Source: COE1 sp963596435 (GTDB lineage: Bacteria > Bacillota > Clostridia > Lachnospirales > Lachnospiraceae). From it: a DNA stretch of 64,000 nucleotides. Every line of letters starts with the position of its first letter. The first letter of the stretch is position 1. The stretch is from assembly GCA_963596435.1 (NCBI GenBank), contig CAVBMG010000002.1:1-64000 (forward strand), written 5' to 3'. Positions 26,952 to 36,309 of this stretch are shown in pieces. The position numbers and the translations under genes are program-made. The notes beneath the pieces are model-generated. The model saw nothing but the letters and a program-made list of their open reading frames with translations. It did not search any database and had not been told where the DNA came from.

Positions 26952-28451
26952 ATGAGCGACACATTACAGAATTTAAAAGAATATATCACAAGAATGAATC
27001 AGTATGTACATGTAGTTACTTTACTGAACTGGGATATGGAGACAGTGATGCCCAAGCTTGGATTTGAGGGGCACGCACAGGCTATGACATATTTCTCAAC
27101 AGAAATGTTCAAGCTTTCTACAGCAGAAGAACTTGGTGATATGCTGGAAGAGTTATCCAGACCGGAAGAGTTCGACAAGCTGGATGATATGTGGCAGTTT
27201 ATTGTGAAGAGAATGAAACGTGATTATGATGAGAACCAGAGAATCCCGGCAGATTTCTATGAGGAATTCGTTCAGGAGAAATCTGAGTCAGGTAATGCCT
27301 GGAAGGAAGCAAAGAGAGCCTCTGATTTCTCCATTTTTGCACCGCATTTACAGAAGATCATTGAAATGACAAAGAAGATGGCAGGATATACGAATCCCGG
27401 AGAAGAAGTATATGATGTACTTCTGAATCAGTTCGAGGAAGGTATGGACTCCGCTACAATTGATAAGCTTTTTGATGACTTGAAGCGGGAGCTGGTGCCT
27501 TTTGTACAGAAGGTTCTGGCGGCAAAACAGCCGGATGATTCCAGATTTGCAGGTAAATATAAAGTAGAAGAGCAGAAGAAGGTACAGAAGCTTCTTCTGG
27601 ATTATATAGGCTTCAACTGGGAAGCTGGTACTGTAGGAGAGACAGAGCATCCATTTACACTTAATTTCTCATCCAGGGATGTACGTGTAACGAACCATTA
27701 TTATGAGAATGATGCGCTCAGTTCCATGTATTCAGCGATTCATGAAGGAGGACATGCAATTTTTGAGCAGAATGTGAATCCTGCTTTTGATGGTACAGTA
27801 GCTGGAAGCTGCCGTTATTGCGGTATTCATGAGAGCCAATCCAGATTTTATGAGAATGTACTGGGCAGAAATAAGAATTTCTGGGTACCGATTTATGAGA
27901 AGCTTGGCGCATTGCTTCCCAAGTTCAAGGAAATCAGCCTGGATGAATTCTATCATGAGATCAATCACGTCAGAAACAGTCTGATTCGTACAGAAGCAGA
28001 TGAGCTTACTTACTGTTTCCATATCATTATCCGTTATGAGCTGGAGAAGGCAATCTTCCGTGATGGTGTGTCTGTAGAGGAACTACCGAAGCTTTGGAAC
28101 GAGAAAATGCAGGAATACCTGCAGATTACACCTGCCAATGATGCAGAGGGCATTTTACAGGATATGCACTGGTCAGATGGATCTTTTGGATATTTCCCAT
28201 CTTACCTTCTCGGCAACATTTATGATGGTATGTATCTGGAAGAGATCACCAAAGAGCTCGGCGATGTAGACACCATCCTGCGTGAGGGTAGAATCAGTGA
28301 GATTACAAAATGGCTCAATGAGAAGATTCACCAGTATGGAAGCACCCGTTTACCGAAAGAAGTCATAGAGAAGGTATGTGGTAAGGAAGTCAGCGCACAG
28401 CCGATTATTGATTATTTCAAGAAAAAATATACGGAAGTATATAGTTTATAA
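26952..28451 (+). CDS. M32 family carboxypeptidase
   Basis: The 499-residue protein is a full-length M32 (Taq-type) metallocarboxypeptidase. The zinc site HEGGH (His264-His268) and downstream GIHESQSRFYENVLGR are intact, as are the family blocks TEADELTYCFHIIIRYELEK and GIL-QDMHWSDGSFGYFPSY. It is mostly helical, cytoplasmic, and trims C-terminal residues from peptides. AAGAGG lies before ATG 26952. It directly follows GH35, but no functional link is evident. A terminator lies just after. Confidence 0.95.
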   Translation: MSDTLQNLKEYITRMNQYVHVVTLLNWDMETVMPKLGFEGHAQAMTYFSTEMFKLSTAEELGDMLEELSRPEEFDKLDDMWQFIVKRMKRDYDENQRIPADFYEEFVQEKSESGNAWKEAKRASDFSIFAPHLQKIIEMTKKMAGYTNPGEEVYDVLLNQFEEGMDSATIDKLFDDLKRELVPFVQKVLAAKQPDDSRFAGKYKVEEQKKVQKLLLDYIGFNWEAGTVGETEHPFTLNFSSRDVRVTNHYYENDALSSMYSAIHEGGHAIFEQNVNPAFDGTVAGSCRYCGIHESQSRFYENVLGRNKNFWVPIYEKLGALLPKFKEISLDEFYHEINHVRNSLIRTEADELTYCFHIIIRYELEKAIFRDGVSVEELPKLWNEKMQEYLQITPANDAEGILQDMHWSDGSFGYFPSYLLGNIYDGMYLEEITKELGDVDTILREGRISEITKWLNEKIHQYGSTRLPKEVIEKVCGKEVSAQPIIDYFKKKYTEVYSL

Positions 28452-28460
28452 AGTATGTTT

Positions 28461-28497
28461 GGAGCTGTTCATGAATTGATGTTCAGCTCCATTTTTA
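28461..28497 (+). terminator. Rho-independent terminator after the peptidase gene
   Basis: GGAGCTG (28461-28467) pairs with CAGCTCC (28484-28490), and a T-run begins at 28492. Confidence 0.8.
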
Positions 28498-28541
28498 TAA
28501 TAATAAATTTATACGTTTTTTCGTTTTATATTAGAAAATAA

Positions 28542-28691
28542 CTTTCTAAATTTCATAGAAAAGATAAAACGATTTGTGAAATAGGCAGAAGAGACATACC
28601 AACTGAGATGATAATTAAGTTGGCACAATTCTATGGATGCAGTATAGATTACTTATTTGGATTAACAGATATAAAGGAACCATACAAATAA
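28542..28691 (+). pseudogene. XRE-family helix-turn-helix remnant
   Basis: About 49 codons remain, ending in IPTEMIIKLAQFYGCSIDYL and then FGLTDIKEPYK. This is the C-terminal half of a Cro/C1-type helix-turn-helix domain. The N-terminal half, including the recognition helix region and a start codon with ribosome binding site, is absent, and an in-frame stop lies just upstream (28539). It is flanked by terminators. Confidence 0.7.
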
Positions 28692-28706
28692 ACTGTTAGA
28701 TTAAAG

Positions 28707-28735
28707 AAAGGGCTGGAAATAGCTCTTTTTTATTT
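28707..28735 (+). terminator. Weak terminator after the XRE remnant
   Basis: AGGGCT and AGCTCT pair with one wobble around a GGAAAT loop, followed by TTTTTT. Confidence 0.6.
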
Positions 28736-28901
28736 ACATGTTTTTTAATATTGCTTTGTTGCCATTTTTATATTGTAATAGAAAAGATACAAAAAATTGA
28801 TTGTATAGAGGAAATGAGTCGGTTATAATATAAATGTGGTCAAATGCCTTTTTGGAATGACTATATTCATGAAATGTTTGTTGCAAAAAGGAGGAAGACC
28901 A

Positions 28902-29876
28902 GTGAATACAGAATTGAAAAATGCAGTAAAAGCAACAGATAAGGATGCGCAATATGATACCAGCGCAAAGCGTTTGTTGGGACAAAAAAGTATATTGGCA
29001 CATATACTGGTAAAAACTGTTGATGAGTTTAAGGGTATGAATCCCAATGATGTGCTTGAATGCATTGAAGGAACACCCTACATTAGTACCGTACCGGTAG
29101 AGCCAGGGCTCACAAATAAAGTCAATGAAAAAAATGGTGAGAGGCTGGTTAGCTTTAATACAGAAAATGCAGAGGTCAATGAAGGTCTGGTAAGATTTGA
29201 TATCGTTTTTTATGTACGTATGCCATCCATAAATGGCAGAAAAGGCGGATTGTCACAGATTATCATAAATGTGGAAGCACAGAAAGATGAGCCGAAAGGA
29301 TATGAAATCTTGAATCGGGCAATCTTTTATGTGAGTAGACTGATTTCATCACAAAAAGAACGTGATTTTGAGAATGCCAGCTACGATGACATTAAGCGTG
29401 TATATTCAATCTGGGTGTGTATGAACTTGGATGAGAATAGCATGAGCCATGTTCATCTCACTAAAGATGATTTGATTGGTTCTTATGAATGGAAAGGAAA
29501 TCTTGATTTGTTAAATATTATAATGTTGGGTTTGGCAAAGAAACTTCCAGAACATGATGAGACATATGAGTTGCACCGACTGTTGGGAGCATTGTTATCC
29601 AAGGAACTTACAATAGATGAAAAACTAAATATAATTGGAAATGAATACGATATTCCTATAGAGGAGAACTTCAGGAAGGATGTGAGCGTTATGTGTAACT
29701 TGAGTCAGGGAATAAAAGAAGATGGTATTGCGATTGGAGAAGCAAGAAAAGAAGCAGAAATTATTCTTAATATGCATAATAATGGTTTTAGTGTAGAGCA
29801 GATCGCTATGGCTACAGATAAAAAAACAGAAGAAGTGAAAGCAATCATTGCAGGGAAAGAGCCTGTACTTGCATAA
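28902..29876 (+). CDS. Rpn/PD-(D/E)XK nuclease family protein
   Basis: The 324-residue protein matches the Rpn-like (recombination-promoting nuclease, transposase_31-related) family abundant in Lachnospiraceae. Nuclease core residues lie in EGLVRFDIVFYVR and IIINVEAQKD (the D...E-x-Q pattern). The C-terminal NGFSVEQIAMATDKKTEEVK tail is typical. I chose GTG 28902 because AAGGAGG lies 8 bases upstream; a longer ORF start has none. Such genes spread and decay rapidly, and the flanking XRE remnant and terminators suggest an insertion hotspot. Confidence 0.85.
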   Translation: MNTELKNAVKATDKDAQYDTSAKRLLGQKSILAHILVKTVDEFKGMNPNDVLECIEGTPYISTVPVEPGLTNKVNEKNGERLVSFNTENAEVNEGLVRFDIVFYVRMPSINGRKGGLSQIIINVEAQKDEPKGYEILNRAIFYVSRLISSQKERDFENASYDDIKRVYSIWVCMNLDENSMSHVHLTKDDLIGSYEWKGNLDLLNIIMLGLAKKLPEHDETYELHRLLGALLSKELTIDEKLNIIGNEYDIPIEENFRKDVSVMCNLSQGIKEDGIAIGEARKEAEIILNMHNNGFSVEQIAMATDKKTEEVKAIIAGKEPVLA

Positions 29877-29891
29877 AGTCATGTGAAAGAA

Positions 29892-29925
29892 AGCCTTCAA
29901 GTTGAATAACTTGGAGGCTTCTATT
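29892..29925 (+). terminator. Terminator after the Rpn-type gene
   Basis: AGCCTTCAAG (29892-29901) pairs with CTTGGAGGCT (29910-29919) with one wobble; the following T-run is weak. Confidence 0.6.
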
Positions 29926-29941
29926 ACTTATACGCAATAAT

Positions 29942-29970
29942 AGAACCACTGGCTTCTGACCAGTGGTTCT
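29942..29970. terminator. Perfect 11-bp hairpin between convergent genes
   Basis: AGAACCACTGG (29942-29952) and CCAGTGGTTCT (29960-29970) pair perfectly around 7 bases. On the minus strand a T-rich stretch follows, so it probably ends the surface lipoprotein transcript. Confidence 0.7.
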
Positions 29971-29982
29971 CAGGTTAGTGAT

Positions 29983-31956
29983 TTATTCTGTATAAGACTC
30001 TACTGTAATTGTATAATTACTTGTTCCTTCTACGAGTACATTACCGTTTGTATCTTTAATAGTAACTGTTTTGCCGTCAGCATCTTCAATCAGACCATGG
30101 TTGGTCAGAGTAGTAAGGGTGCTGTCACCAGTTACGATCCATGTAGATGTCTTGTCAATAGTGAGGTTAGCGTAGCCATTGCCACCGTTACCTGCATTGC
30201 TTTCATCCTGAACGAAAGCACCGATCAGTGTACTTCCATTTACCATGTCGAAGTCAAGGTCACTGATGCTGTCCCAGATTACATCACCTGTCATATCCTG
30301 ATTATCAGCTGTGAATATACAGTCAGCACCATTGGCACCACTTTGTCCCCAGCCTCTTGCATTGGAATTGCCTGTGCATTTCAGGAAGAAATCATTGCTG
30401 TCAGAATAGGTAATATCTACATCAGACAGGTAGAAAGTACTTTCTGTATTGGTCGTATAGAACAGACCACCATTTTTGGAAGTGAGGGAGCCGCCTGTCA
30501 TACTGAAAGTACTGTTACCTACTTCGGAGTCGCCGGACATGCTCTGATAGAGGATAACAGTCCAGGTACAGTCATTCTGTTCATTTTCAGGCATATCACC
30601 AGTCAGATCACAATCTGTAAGTTTCAGGGAATTCAATCCTTCAATACATACTGCTTCTGAACCGGTAGCTGTCAGTGTAGCATTCTGAATGTCAATATCT
30701 GCAGTACAGTATACGGCAGGTGAGCCTGAACCGTTAGAAGTATAGCTGCCGCCATTTACTGTCATTGTTCCGCCACCTCTGTCAGAACGGATCGCAGCAG
30801 CAGAGCCGCCATTTGTCTCTACAGTCAGATTCGTAGCGTGCAGAGTACCACCGCCTGCTACGTGAATACCGCCGGAAGTATCCTGTGTTGTGTTGATTGT
30901 TGTATCGGATACATTGACTACACCATCTCCATAAGCGAATACACCTGCACCACCGGAAGCATTGGTTGTAATCGTACTGTTGGAAATATTAACAGTTCCG
31001 TCAGTAGCAAGAACGGCGGCACCTACTCCGTAGAAACTGGAGGAATCCCCGCCTGTGCTGTCTGATGAAGTTCTGTCAATTGTTACATTGTCGAGGGATA
31101 CATTAGCCTGATTTGTTACCAGGATGGCGTTCTCGTCTGTACCTGTAGAGGAGATACTTTCATTGGAGATAGAGGTATCTTCGCTGTATGTGTTCACTGC
31201 TTCATAAGAGGAAGGGGCGGATTGACCGCCTCCCATACCTCCGCCCATAGCTGAAAGAGTAGTGATTGTTACAGAGATTGCATTACCATCTGCATCTGTT
31301 GCAACAGTTACTGTAGTACCTTCAGTTAAGGAATCTATAGTGATCGCAGAGCCTGATTCATCATAGAAGAGTGTATTGTCTGTCAAAGTGATTGTTACAG
31401 ACTCGGCGTTATTATCAGGCGCTTGTGGAGCACCATTACCATCACCGCTTGGAGCTTCACCACTTGGCTTGTCGCCACCACCGTTGCCGTCAGGAGCTTC
31501 ACCGCTTGGCTTGTCGCCGCCACCGTTACCATCAGGGGCTTCACCAGCTGGTTTATCACCACCACCATTGCCATTTGGAGCTTCACCGCTTGGCTTGTCG
31601 CCACCGCCGTTGCCGTCAGGAGCCTCACCGCTTGGCTTGTCGCTGCTGCCATTACCATCAGGGGCTTCACCGCTTGGCTTGTCACCGCCGCCATTGCCAT
31701 CAGGGGCTTCGCCGCCTGGCATGCTCATAACAGCAAGTGTAATGGATGTTTCATCTATGCTCTCAATCCGTCCTGTAACGGAATCATTTTCTTCCTCAGA
31801 GGTGGATTCGCTCTGAGTCGCTTCAGTAGAAGCATTTGCCTGTGAATCTGAAATCACTTCTTCCTTTGTTTCTGTTGTATTGGTGTTACTGCCACAGCCT
31901 GTCAGCAGTACACAGCCAATCAGCAGGGCGTAAACAAATTGATTCATTCTTTTCAT
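29983..31956 (-). CDS. β-helix surface lipoprotein with 14-residue repeats
   Basis: The 657-residue protein starts with a lipoprotein signal peptide (CVLLTGCGS, Cys at about residue 21) and a Ser/Thr/Glu-rich linker. A low-complexity region follows (about 80-180) with six 14-residue units of the form GEAPDGNGGGDKPS. From about 245 onward, repeats such as NVSDTTINTT and TMTVNGGSYTSNG are typical of a right-handed parallel β-helix, as in pectin-binding or adhesin-like carbohydrate-binding proteins. It is probably anchored outside the membrane with the repeat region as a wall-spanning stalk. The ligand is unknown. Confidence 0.82.
   Translation of the reverse strand: MKRMNQFVYALLIGCVLLTGCGSNTNTTETKEEVISDSQANASTEATQSESTSEEENDSVTGRIESIDETSITLAVMSMPGGEAPDGNGGGDKPSGEAPDGNGSSDKPSGEAPDGNGGGDKPSGEAPNGNGGGDKPAGEAPDGNGGGDKPSGEAPDGNGGGDKPSGEAPSGDGNGAPQAPDNNAESVTITLTDNTLFYDESGSAITIDSLTEGTTVTVATDADGNAISVTITTLSAMGGGMGGGQSAPSSYEAVNTYSEDTSISNESISSTGTDENAILVTNQANVSLDNVTIDRTSSDSTGGDSSSFYGVGAAVLATDGTVNISNSTITTNASGGAGVFAYGDGVVNVSDTTINTTQDTSGGIHVAGGGTLHATNLTVETNGGSAAAIRSDRGGGTMTVNGGSYTSNGSGSPAVYCTADIDIQNATLTATGSEAVCIEGLNSLKLTDCDLTGDMPENEQNDCTWTVILYQSMSGDSEVGNSTFSMTGGSLTSKNGGLFYTTNTESTFYLSDVDITYSDSNDFFLKCTGNSNARGWGQSGANGADCIFTADNQDMTGDVIWDSISDLDFDMVNGSTLIGAFVQDESNAGNGGNGYANLTIDKTSTWIVTGDSTLTTLTNHGLIEDADGKTVTIKDTNGNVLVEGTSNYTITVESYTE
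31462..31713 (-). repeat. Six tandem 42-bp repeats
   Basis: Six consecutive 42-bp units (31462, 31504, 31546, 31588, 31630 and 31672) encode GEAPDGNGGGDKPS-like 14-mers within the surface lipoprotein. Copies differ at a few positions (SSD, PNG, DKPA). Repeat-length change would keep the reading frame. Confidence 0.9.
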
Positions 31957-32153
31957 ATTGATGTCTCCTTATTATGTTTGGTTCACATATGTGTTGTTTG
32001 ATTTTATGAGCTTAGTATATTGGGAAAATGTGATGGAAATTTGTGCTATTTGTGTAAGTTCTGTGAAAAATAACATTAAGAATGGAATTGACAAGAAGCA
32101 TGAAAAAGCAGAGAATAGTAACGATAACAAGTACGAAAGGTGTGTTAAAGGAT

Positions 32154-32993
32154 ATGAGTGAAATAACAAGAGAACAGATGGAGAAGTTGGAGAATTTACG
32201 TGAATATCTCAGGGGATTGCATTCTGTAGCAGTTGCCTTTTCCAGTGGAGTAGATTCTACTTTCTTATTAAAAGTAGCCCATGATACGCTGGGAGATAAA
32301 GCAATTGCAGTAACTGCACAGTCATGTTCTTTTCCGAAGAGAGAATTAAACGAAGCAATTGATTTCTGTAAAAAGGAAGGCATTGCTCATTTCATCTGTG
32401 AATCAGAAGAATTAAATATAGATGGATTTGCACAGAATCCAAAGAATCGCTGTTATCTGTGCAAGAAGGAATTATTTGAGAAAATCCGTGCCATTGCAGA
32501 GGAAAATCATATTGAGAATATCGTAGAAGGTTCCAATCTGGATGATAATGGAGATTATCGTCCGGGATTACAGGCTGTAGCAGAGCTTGAGATTAAGAGT
32601 CCGCTGCGTGCGTGCCAGTTTACCAAGGCAGATATCCGTGCTGTTTCTAGATATCTGGATCTGCCGACCTGGGAGAAGCAGTCCTTTGCCTGCCTTTCTT
32701 CCCGTTTCGTATATGGAGAAACTATTACTGAGGAGAAGCTTGGTATGGTAGATAAGGCAGAACAGCTCTTACTGGATATGGGATTTCATCAGGTCAGAGT
32801 CAGAATCCACGGCATGATGGCAAGAATTGAGATTGAACCATCTGAATTCCCTAAGCTGATGGAAGAAGAGAACCGTAAGTTCATAGCAGAGAAGTTCAAA
32901 GAATATGGATTTACCTATGTGACACTGGATCTTCTGGGCTATCGAATGGGAAGCATGAACGAGACGCTTGGTCTGAATAAGGAGACAAATTAA
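32154..32993 (+). CDS. larE: ATP-dependent sacrificial sulfur transferase LarE
   Basis: The 279-residue protein has a PP-loop (VAVAFSSGVDSTFLLKVA) near the N-terminus and the paired cysteines NRCYLCKKELF. SNLDDNGDYRPG and SFACLSSRFVYGE are typical of LarE. In the nickel-pincer pathway LarE donates sulfur from its own cysteine to the cofactor precursor of LarA-type racemases. No larA, larB or larC is in this window. I chose ATG 32154 by family length and N-terminus; the ribosome binding site is not ideal (GAAAGG, 13 bases). The start of the next gene overlaps its stop. Confidence 0.88.
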   Translation: MSEITREQMEKLENLREYLRGLHSVAVAFSSGVDSTFLLKVAHDTLGDKAIAVTAQSCSFPKRELNEAIDFCKKEGIAHFICESEELNIDGFAQNPKNRCYLCKKELFEKIRAIAEENHIENIVEGSNLDDNGDYRPGLQAVAELEIKSPLRACQFTKADIRAVSRYLDLPTWEKQSFACLSSRFVYGETITEEKLGMVDKAEQLLLDMGFHQVRVRIHGMMARIEIEPSEFPKLMEEENRKFIAEKFKEYGFTYVTLDLLGYRMGSMNETLGLNKETN

Positions 32994-33535
32994 TGGAATT
33001 ATATAAGGGCAGACCGGAGAATACACAGGGCAGACTGGATAAAGAGATCAGAGTATATAATCTGCTGGATTCACTGGGTATAGAATATGAAAGAACAGAC
33101 CATGAACAGGCAGATACCATGGAAGCATGTAATGAGATTGACGCAATCTTACAGGTTACAATATGCAAGAATCTTTTCCTGTGTAATCGGCAAAAGACAA
33201 ACTTCTATCTGCTTATGATGCCTGGAGATAAACCATTCAAGACAAAGGAGCTGTCCAGCCAGATCAACAGTGCAAGACTGTCTTTTGCATCACCGGAAGA
33301 TATGGAGAGACTGCTGAATATTACACCGGGTTCAGTAAGCATTATGGGACTTATGAACGATAAAGAGAATGCAGTACAGCTACTGGTAGATGAGGATGTG
33401 TTAAAGGGTGAGTATCTTGGCTGTCACCCATGTATTAATACCTCCAGTTTAAAGCTGAGAACAAAAGATGTGATAGAGAAATTCCTTCCGGCAGTCCATC
33501 ATGAAATGATAACGGTACATCTGATCGGGGAATAG
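32993..33535 (+). CDS. Prolyl-tRNA editing deacylase (ProX/YbaK family)
   Basis: The 180-residue protein matches the stand-alone editing domain family related to the bacterial ProRS insertion domain. Typical blocks are YNLLDSLGIEYERTDHEQA, KNLFLCNRQKTNFYLLMMPG and GSVSIMGLMND. It hydrolyses mischarged Ala-tRNA(Pro) or related species in the cytoplasm. ATG 32993 shares its A with the larE stop codon (TAATG), so the two are translationally coupled. The functional link to LarE is unclear. Confidence 0.88.
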   Translation: MELYKGRPENTQGRLDKEIRVYNLLDSLGIEYERTDHEQADTMEACNEIDAILQVTICKNLFLCNRQKTNFYLLMMPGDKPFKTKELSSQINSARLSFASPEDMERLLNITPGSVSIMGLMNDKENAVQLLVDEDVLKGEYLGCHPCINTSSLKLRTKDVIEKFLPAVHHEMITVHLIGE

Positions 33536-33549
33536 TATGGAGGGGCAGA

Positions 33550-34638
33550 ATGAAAGCAGGCGAAGCAAGACTTAAATATTTAGGGCGTACATTGACAGAT
33601 GATAAGGGAACCATATGGTGTGCTTTATCGGGCAGTGGCGTAGAATTTCAATACAGGGGGACTTCTCTGGACGTTGTATTGGCTGGAGATGGTCTGACCA
33701 GGGTTACTGAGCAGCAGTATGAACAGATTAAGACAGAGCAGGACGTTGATTATGCAAGAATTGCTATCTATGTAAATGACGAGCGGATTGTAGATGAGAG
33801 ACTTACCACACCACATCGCACATATCATGTCCATGATAGCAGGCAGCCCGAAGAAATGACTGTTCGCATCCTGAAATTATCAGAAGCGCCACATTCCATT
33901 GTTGGAATACAGGAACTTATTATGGAAGAGACAGATTCTGTCAGCCCTACTCCCGATAAGGATTTGAAGATTGAATTTATCGGAGATTCCATTACCTGCG
34001 GTTATGGCGTGGATGATGAGAATGAGGAACATCATTTTTCTACGGCTACAGAGGATGAAACGGCATCTTTCGCATATCTGACAGCCAGAAATCTGGGAGC
34101 AGATTACAGCATGGTGTCCTATAGTGGTTATGGAATCATTTCCGGGTATACGGAGACAGATGAGAAACTGCTGACACAGTTGGTTCCAGATAAATATGAA
34201 GAGACAGGCTATTCCAGAGGCAAGGTGAACGGAGAAGCTCTGACATTGCGCAAATGGGATTTTGACAGATTCCAGCCTGATTTTGTAGTAATCAATCTGG
34301 GAACGAATGATGACAGCTATTGCAGGGATATCGTAGAGAGACAGGAAGAATATGCAGCCAGCTATGCACAGTTCTTACGGCAGGTTCGCAGCCACAATCC
34401 AGGGGCATATATACTCTGTATCTATGGAATTATGACAGACAGGCTGTATCCTTATGTGCAAAAGGCGGTAGAACTCTATCAGCAGCAGACAGGCGATATA
34501 CGTATTGATACGCTGTATATAGAACCGCACACAGCTGAGGCTGGTTATGCAGCAGACTGGCATCCAAGCAAAAAGACACATAGAAGGGCAGCAGAAGAAG
34601 TAACTGCCAGGATTAATTCTTTGAGGGAGAAGCACTGA
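33550..34638 (+). CDS. CE2-type SGNH acetyl esterase
   Basis: The 362-residue protein has an N-terminal jelly-roll domain (about residues 1-130) and a C-terminal SGNH hydrolase domain, the layout of carbohydrate esterase family 2. Catalytic Ser147 lies in IGDSITCGYG. The block III Asn is in NLGTND, and Asp336/His338 are in AADWHPSKK. It probably removes acetyl groups from plant polysaccharide fragments and is cytoplasmic, as no signal peptide is seen. GGAGGGG lies before ATG 33550. Its last 26 bases overlap a convergent TetR gene. Confidence 0.9.
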   Translation: MKAGEARLKYLGRTLTDDKGTIWCALSGSGVEFQYRGTSLDVVLAGDGLTRVTEQQYEQIKTEQDVDYARIAIYVNDERIVDERLTTPHRTYHVHDSRQPEEMTVRILKLSEAPHSIVGIQELIMEETDSVSPTPDKDLKIEFIGDSITCGYGVDDENEEHHFSTATEDETASFAYLTARNLGADYSMVSYSGYGIISGYTETDEKLLTQLVPDKYEETGYSRGKVNGEALTLRKWDFDRFQPDFVVINLGTNDDSYCRDIVERQEEYAASYAQFLRQVRSHNPGAYILCIYGIMTDRLYPYVQKAVELYQQQTGDIRIDTLYIEPHTAEAGYAADWHPSKKTHRRAAEEVTARINSLREKH

Positions 34639-35194
34639 GTCGTAACGTGGCACCTTTTATGTGATCCTGTAGAATACGGTCTACAAAAGAGACCAATTCC
34701 TCGGGAGAACGGTCAATTTCACCAAGAAGCCAGCTTTCAATTATGCCTGCCAGTGCTACAATATAGAAATGGGTCATCAGATCAATGTCGGCTTTACTGA
34801 CATGCCCATTTAGAGCACCGATTTCTTTGCCAATCTGTTCTACTGTACCTTTAATGCTGGCATGAATATCGGCTTCAAAGAAACGTTTCAGGTGTTCCCT
34901 GCCGATAGAATTGAGTGCGCACAGGCAGACTTCTCTATTGGCTTCAATATATTGAAAGAGCTGTAACAGGTCTTCCTGCCAAAGCTGAACACCTTCATGT
35001 TTCTTGAGCAGGGAGATTGCTTCTTCTTCAAACATATATTGTAAAAGGGCATAGACATCTGCAAAGTGATAGTAGAAATTCTGACGGCGGATGCCGCATC
35101 TTTGCGTGATATCCTGAATGGTAATTTTATCAAAAGGCTTTTGCTGCATCAGGTCTTTTAAAGCAGCAGCCAATGCATGCTTAGTCTGGGACAT
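34613..35194 (-). CDS. TetR-family regulator (DhaS-like)
   Basis: The 193-residue protein has an N-terminal helix-turn-helix (about residues 8-55, ITIQDITQRCGIRRQNFYYHF) and a C-terminal domain like that of DhaS-type TetR proteins (LMTHFYIVALAGIIESWLLGE). The start is at 35194 with AAGGAG upstream. Its promoter region is lost in the assembly gap 16 bases further on, so its regulated partner cannot be seen. Confidence 0.88.
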   Translation of the reverse strand: MSQTKHALAAALKDLMQQKPFDKITIQDITQRCGIRRQNFYYHFADVYALLQYMFEEEAISLLKKHEGVQLWQEDLLQLFQYIEANREVCLCALNSIGREHLKRFFEADIHASIKGTVEQIGKEIGALNGHVSKADIDLMTHFYIVALAGIIESWLLGEIDRSPEELVSFVDRILQDHIKGATLRLSASPSKN

Positions 35195-35210
35195 TTTGGA
35201 CTCCTTATAT

Positions 35211-35220
35211 NNNNNNNNNN
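35211..35220. other. Assembly gap (10 Ns)
   Basis: Ten unknown bases. The true distance and even the adjacency of the two sides is not known; features on either side should not be assumed to be neighbours. Confidence 0.99.
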
Positions 35221-35326
35221 AAGCATCTGATTGACCTTTGATTTTTGCATCAGAAATATTTAAACTGATTCATCATATAAAAATATATATTTATCAAAAG
35301 AAGAAAAAGGAGTGTACAAGGTTATT

Positions 35327-36286
35327 ATGAAATATCAGAATAAAGTTGATTTTCAGGCACATTATTTACCTAAGGCTTATTATGATTTCCTTGAAGAAGA
35401 AGGACTGTATTGCCCGGATGGATTCCCTACACCGATGTGGGATGAGGAAGGGCAGCAGGAGGCTATGCAGGAGCTTGGAATTGCCTACGCATTATTGTCC
35501 ATATCTTCTCCGAGTGTATATACAGGAAATAAGTTTCGAAGCCGTGAAATAGCACACAGAATCAATGAACAGGGCGCAGAGATCGTGTCCCGTGCACCTG
35601 GTAATCTGGGGTTTGTTGCCACATTACCATTACCACATGTACATAGCAGCATCTTTGAGGCACGTCACTGTCTTGATGAATTGCATGCAGCAGGAGTTGG
35701 TCTGATGACCAATTATGGGGGTGTTTATCTGGGGGATAGAAGACTGGATGAACTGATGGCAGAATTAAATGAGCGAAAGGCACTGGTAATCATGCATCCA
35801 ACACAGCCATCAACATTGATTGAAAATGTAAACGAAGAGATTCCTGTACCAGCTTTTGAGTATTTTGTGGAAACGACACGTACTTTCTTAAATATGGTAC
35901 AGAACGATACATTTGACCTTTTCCCTGATATTAAATGGGTTATTCCCCATGCTGGTGCTTTTCTGCCTGTTATTGCAGATCGTTTTGAGAGCTTTGCTCT
36001 TATGCTGCGTTTTGCCAATCCTGACAGAAGAGCAGATATTATGGAAGATATGGCACACGTATATTATGATGTTGCCGGTTTCTCAGAACCCAAGCAGATA
36101 GAGATGCTGTTACGCAATGTGGATGTCAGCCATTTGTTATATGGATCAGATACGCCTTATACAGATATTACAGCATGCATAGGTCAGGCTGAGGCATTAG
36201 AGAATACACAAAAACTTACGCATCAGCAGAAGACAGCTATTTTTACAGAAAATGCAAAAGAACTTTTACCAGGTATTATAAAGTAG
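35327..36286 (+). CDS. ACMSD-like amidohydrolase / decarboxylase
   Basis: The 319-residue protein is an amidohydrolase-2 family TIM-barrel metalloenzyme related to ACMSD-type decarboxylases. Metal-site residues include His12 (VDFQAHYLP), a mid-barrel His (LVIMHPTQP), WVIPHAGAF and the Asp in LYGSDTPYTD. The first ligand of the usual H-x-H motif is replaced by Gln10, which is unusual. I chose ATG 35327 with CAAGG 5 bases upstream. A small gene follows 23 bases later and looks cotranscribed. The substrate is unknown. Confidence 0.85.
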   Translation: MKYQNKVDFQAHYLPKAYYDFLEEEGLYCPDGFPTPMWDEEGQQEAMQELGIAYALLSISSPSVYTGNKFRSREIAHRINEQGAEIVSRAPGNLGFVATLPLPHVHSSIFEARHCLDELHAAGVGLMTNYGGVYLGDRRLDELMAELNERKALVIMHPTQPSTLIENVNEEIPVPAFEYFVETTRTFLNMVQNDTFDLFPDIKWVIPHAGAFLPVIADRFESFALMLRFANPDRRADIMEDMAHVYYDVAGFSEPKQIEMLLRNVDVSHLLYGSDTPYTDITACIGQAEALENTQKLTHQQKTAIFTENAKELLPGIIK

Positions 36287-36309
36287 AAACATAGAAGAGG
36301 AGAAGAACA

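Noticed and set aside
31376..31845. Three long plus-strand ORFs opposite the repeat region
   Set aside because: They are low-complexity products of the 42-bp repeats on the opposite strand, without ribosome binding sites.
32082..32153. 24-codon N-terminal extension of LarE
   Set aside because: No ribosome binding site, and the family starts near ATG 32154.
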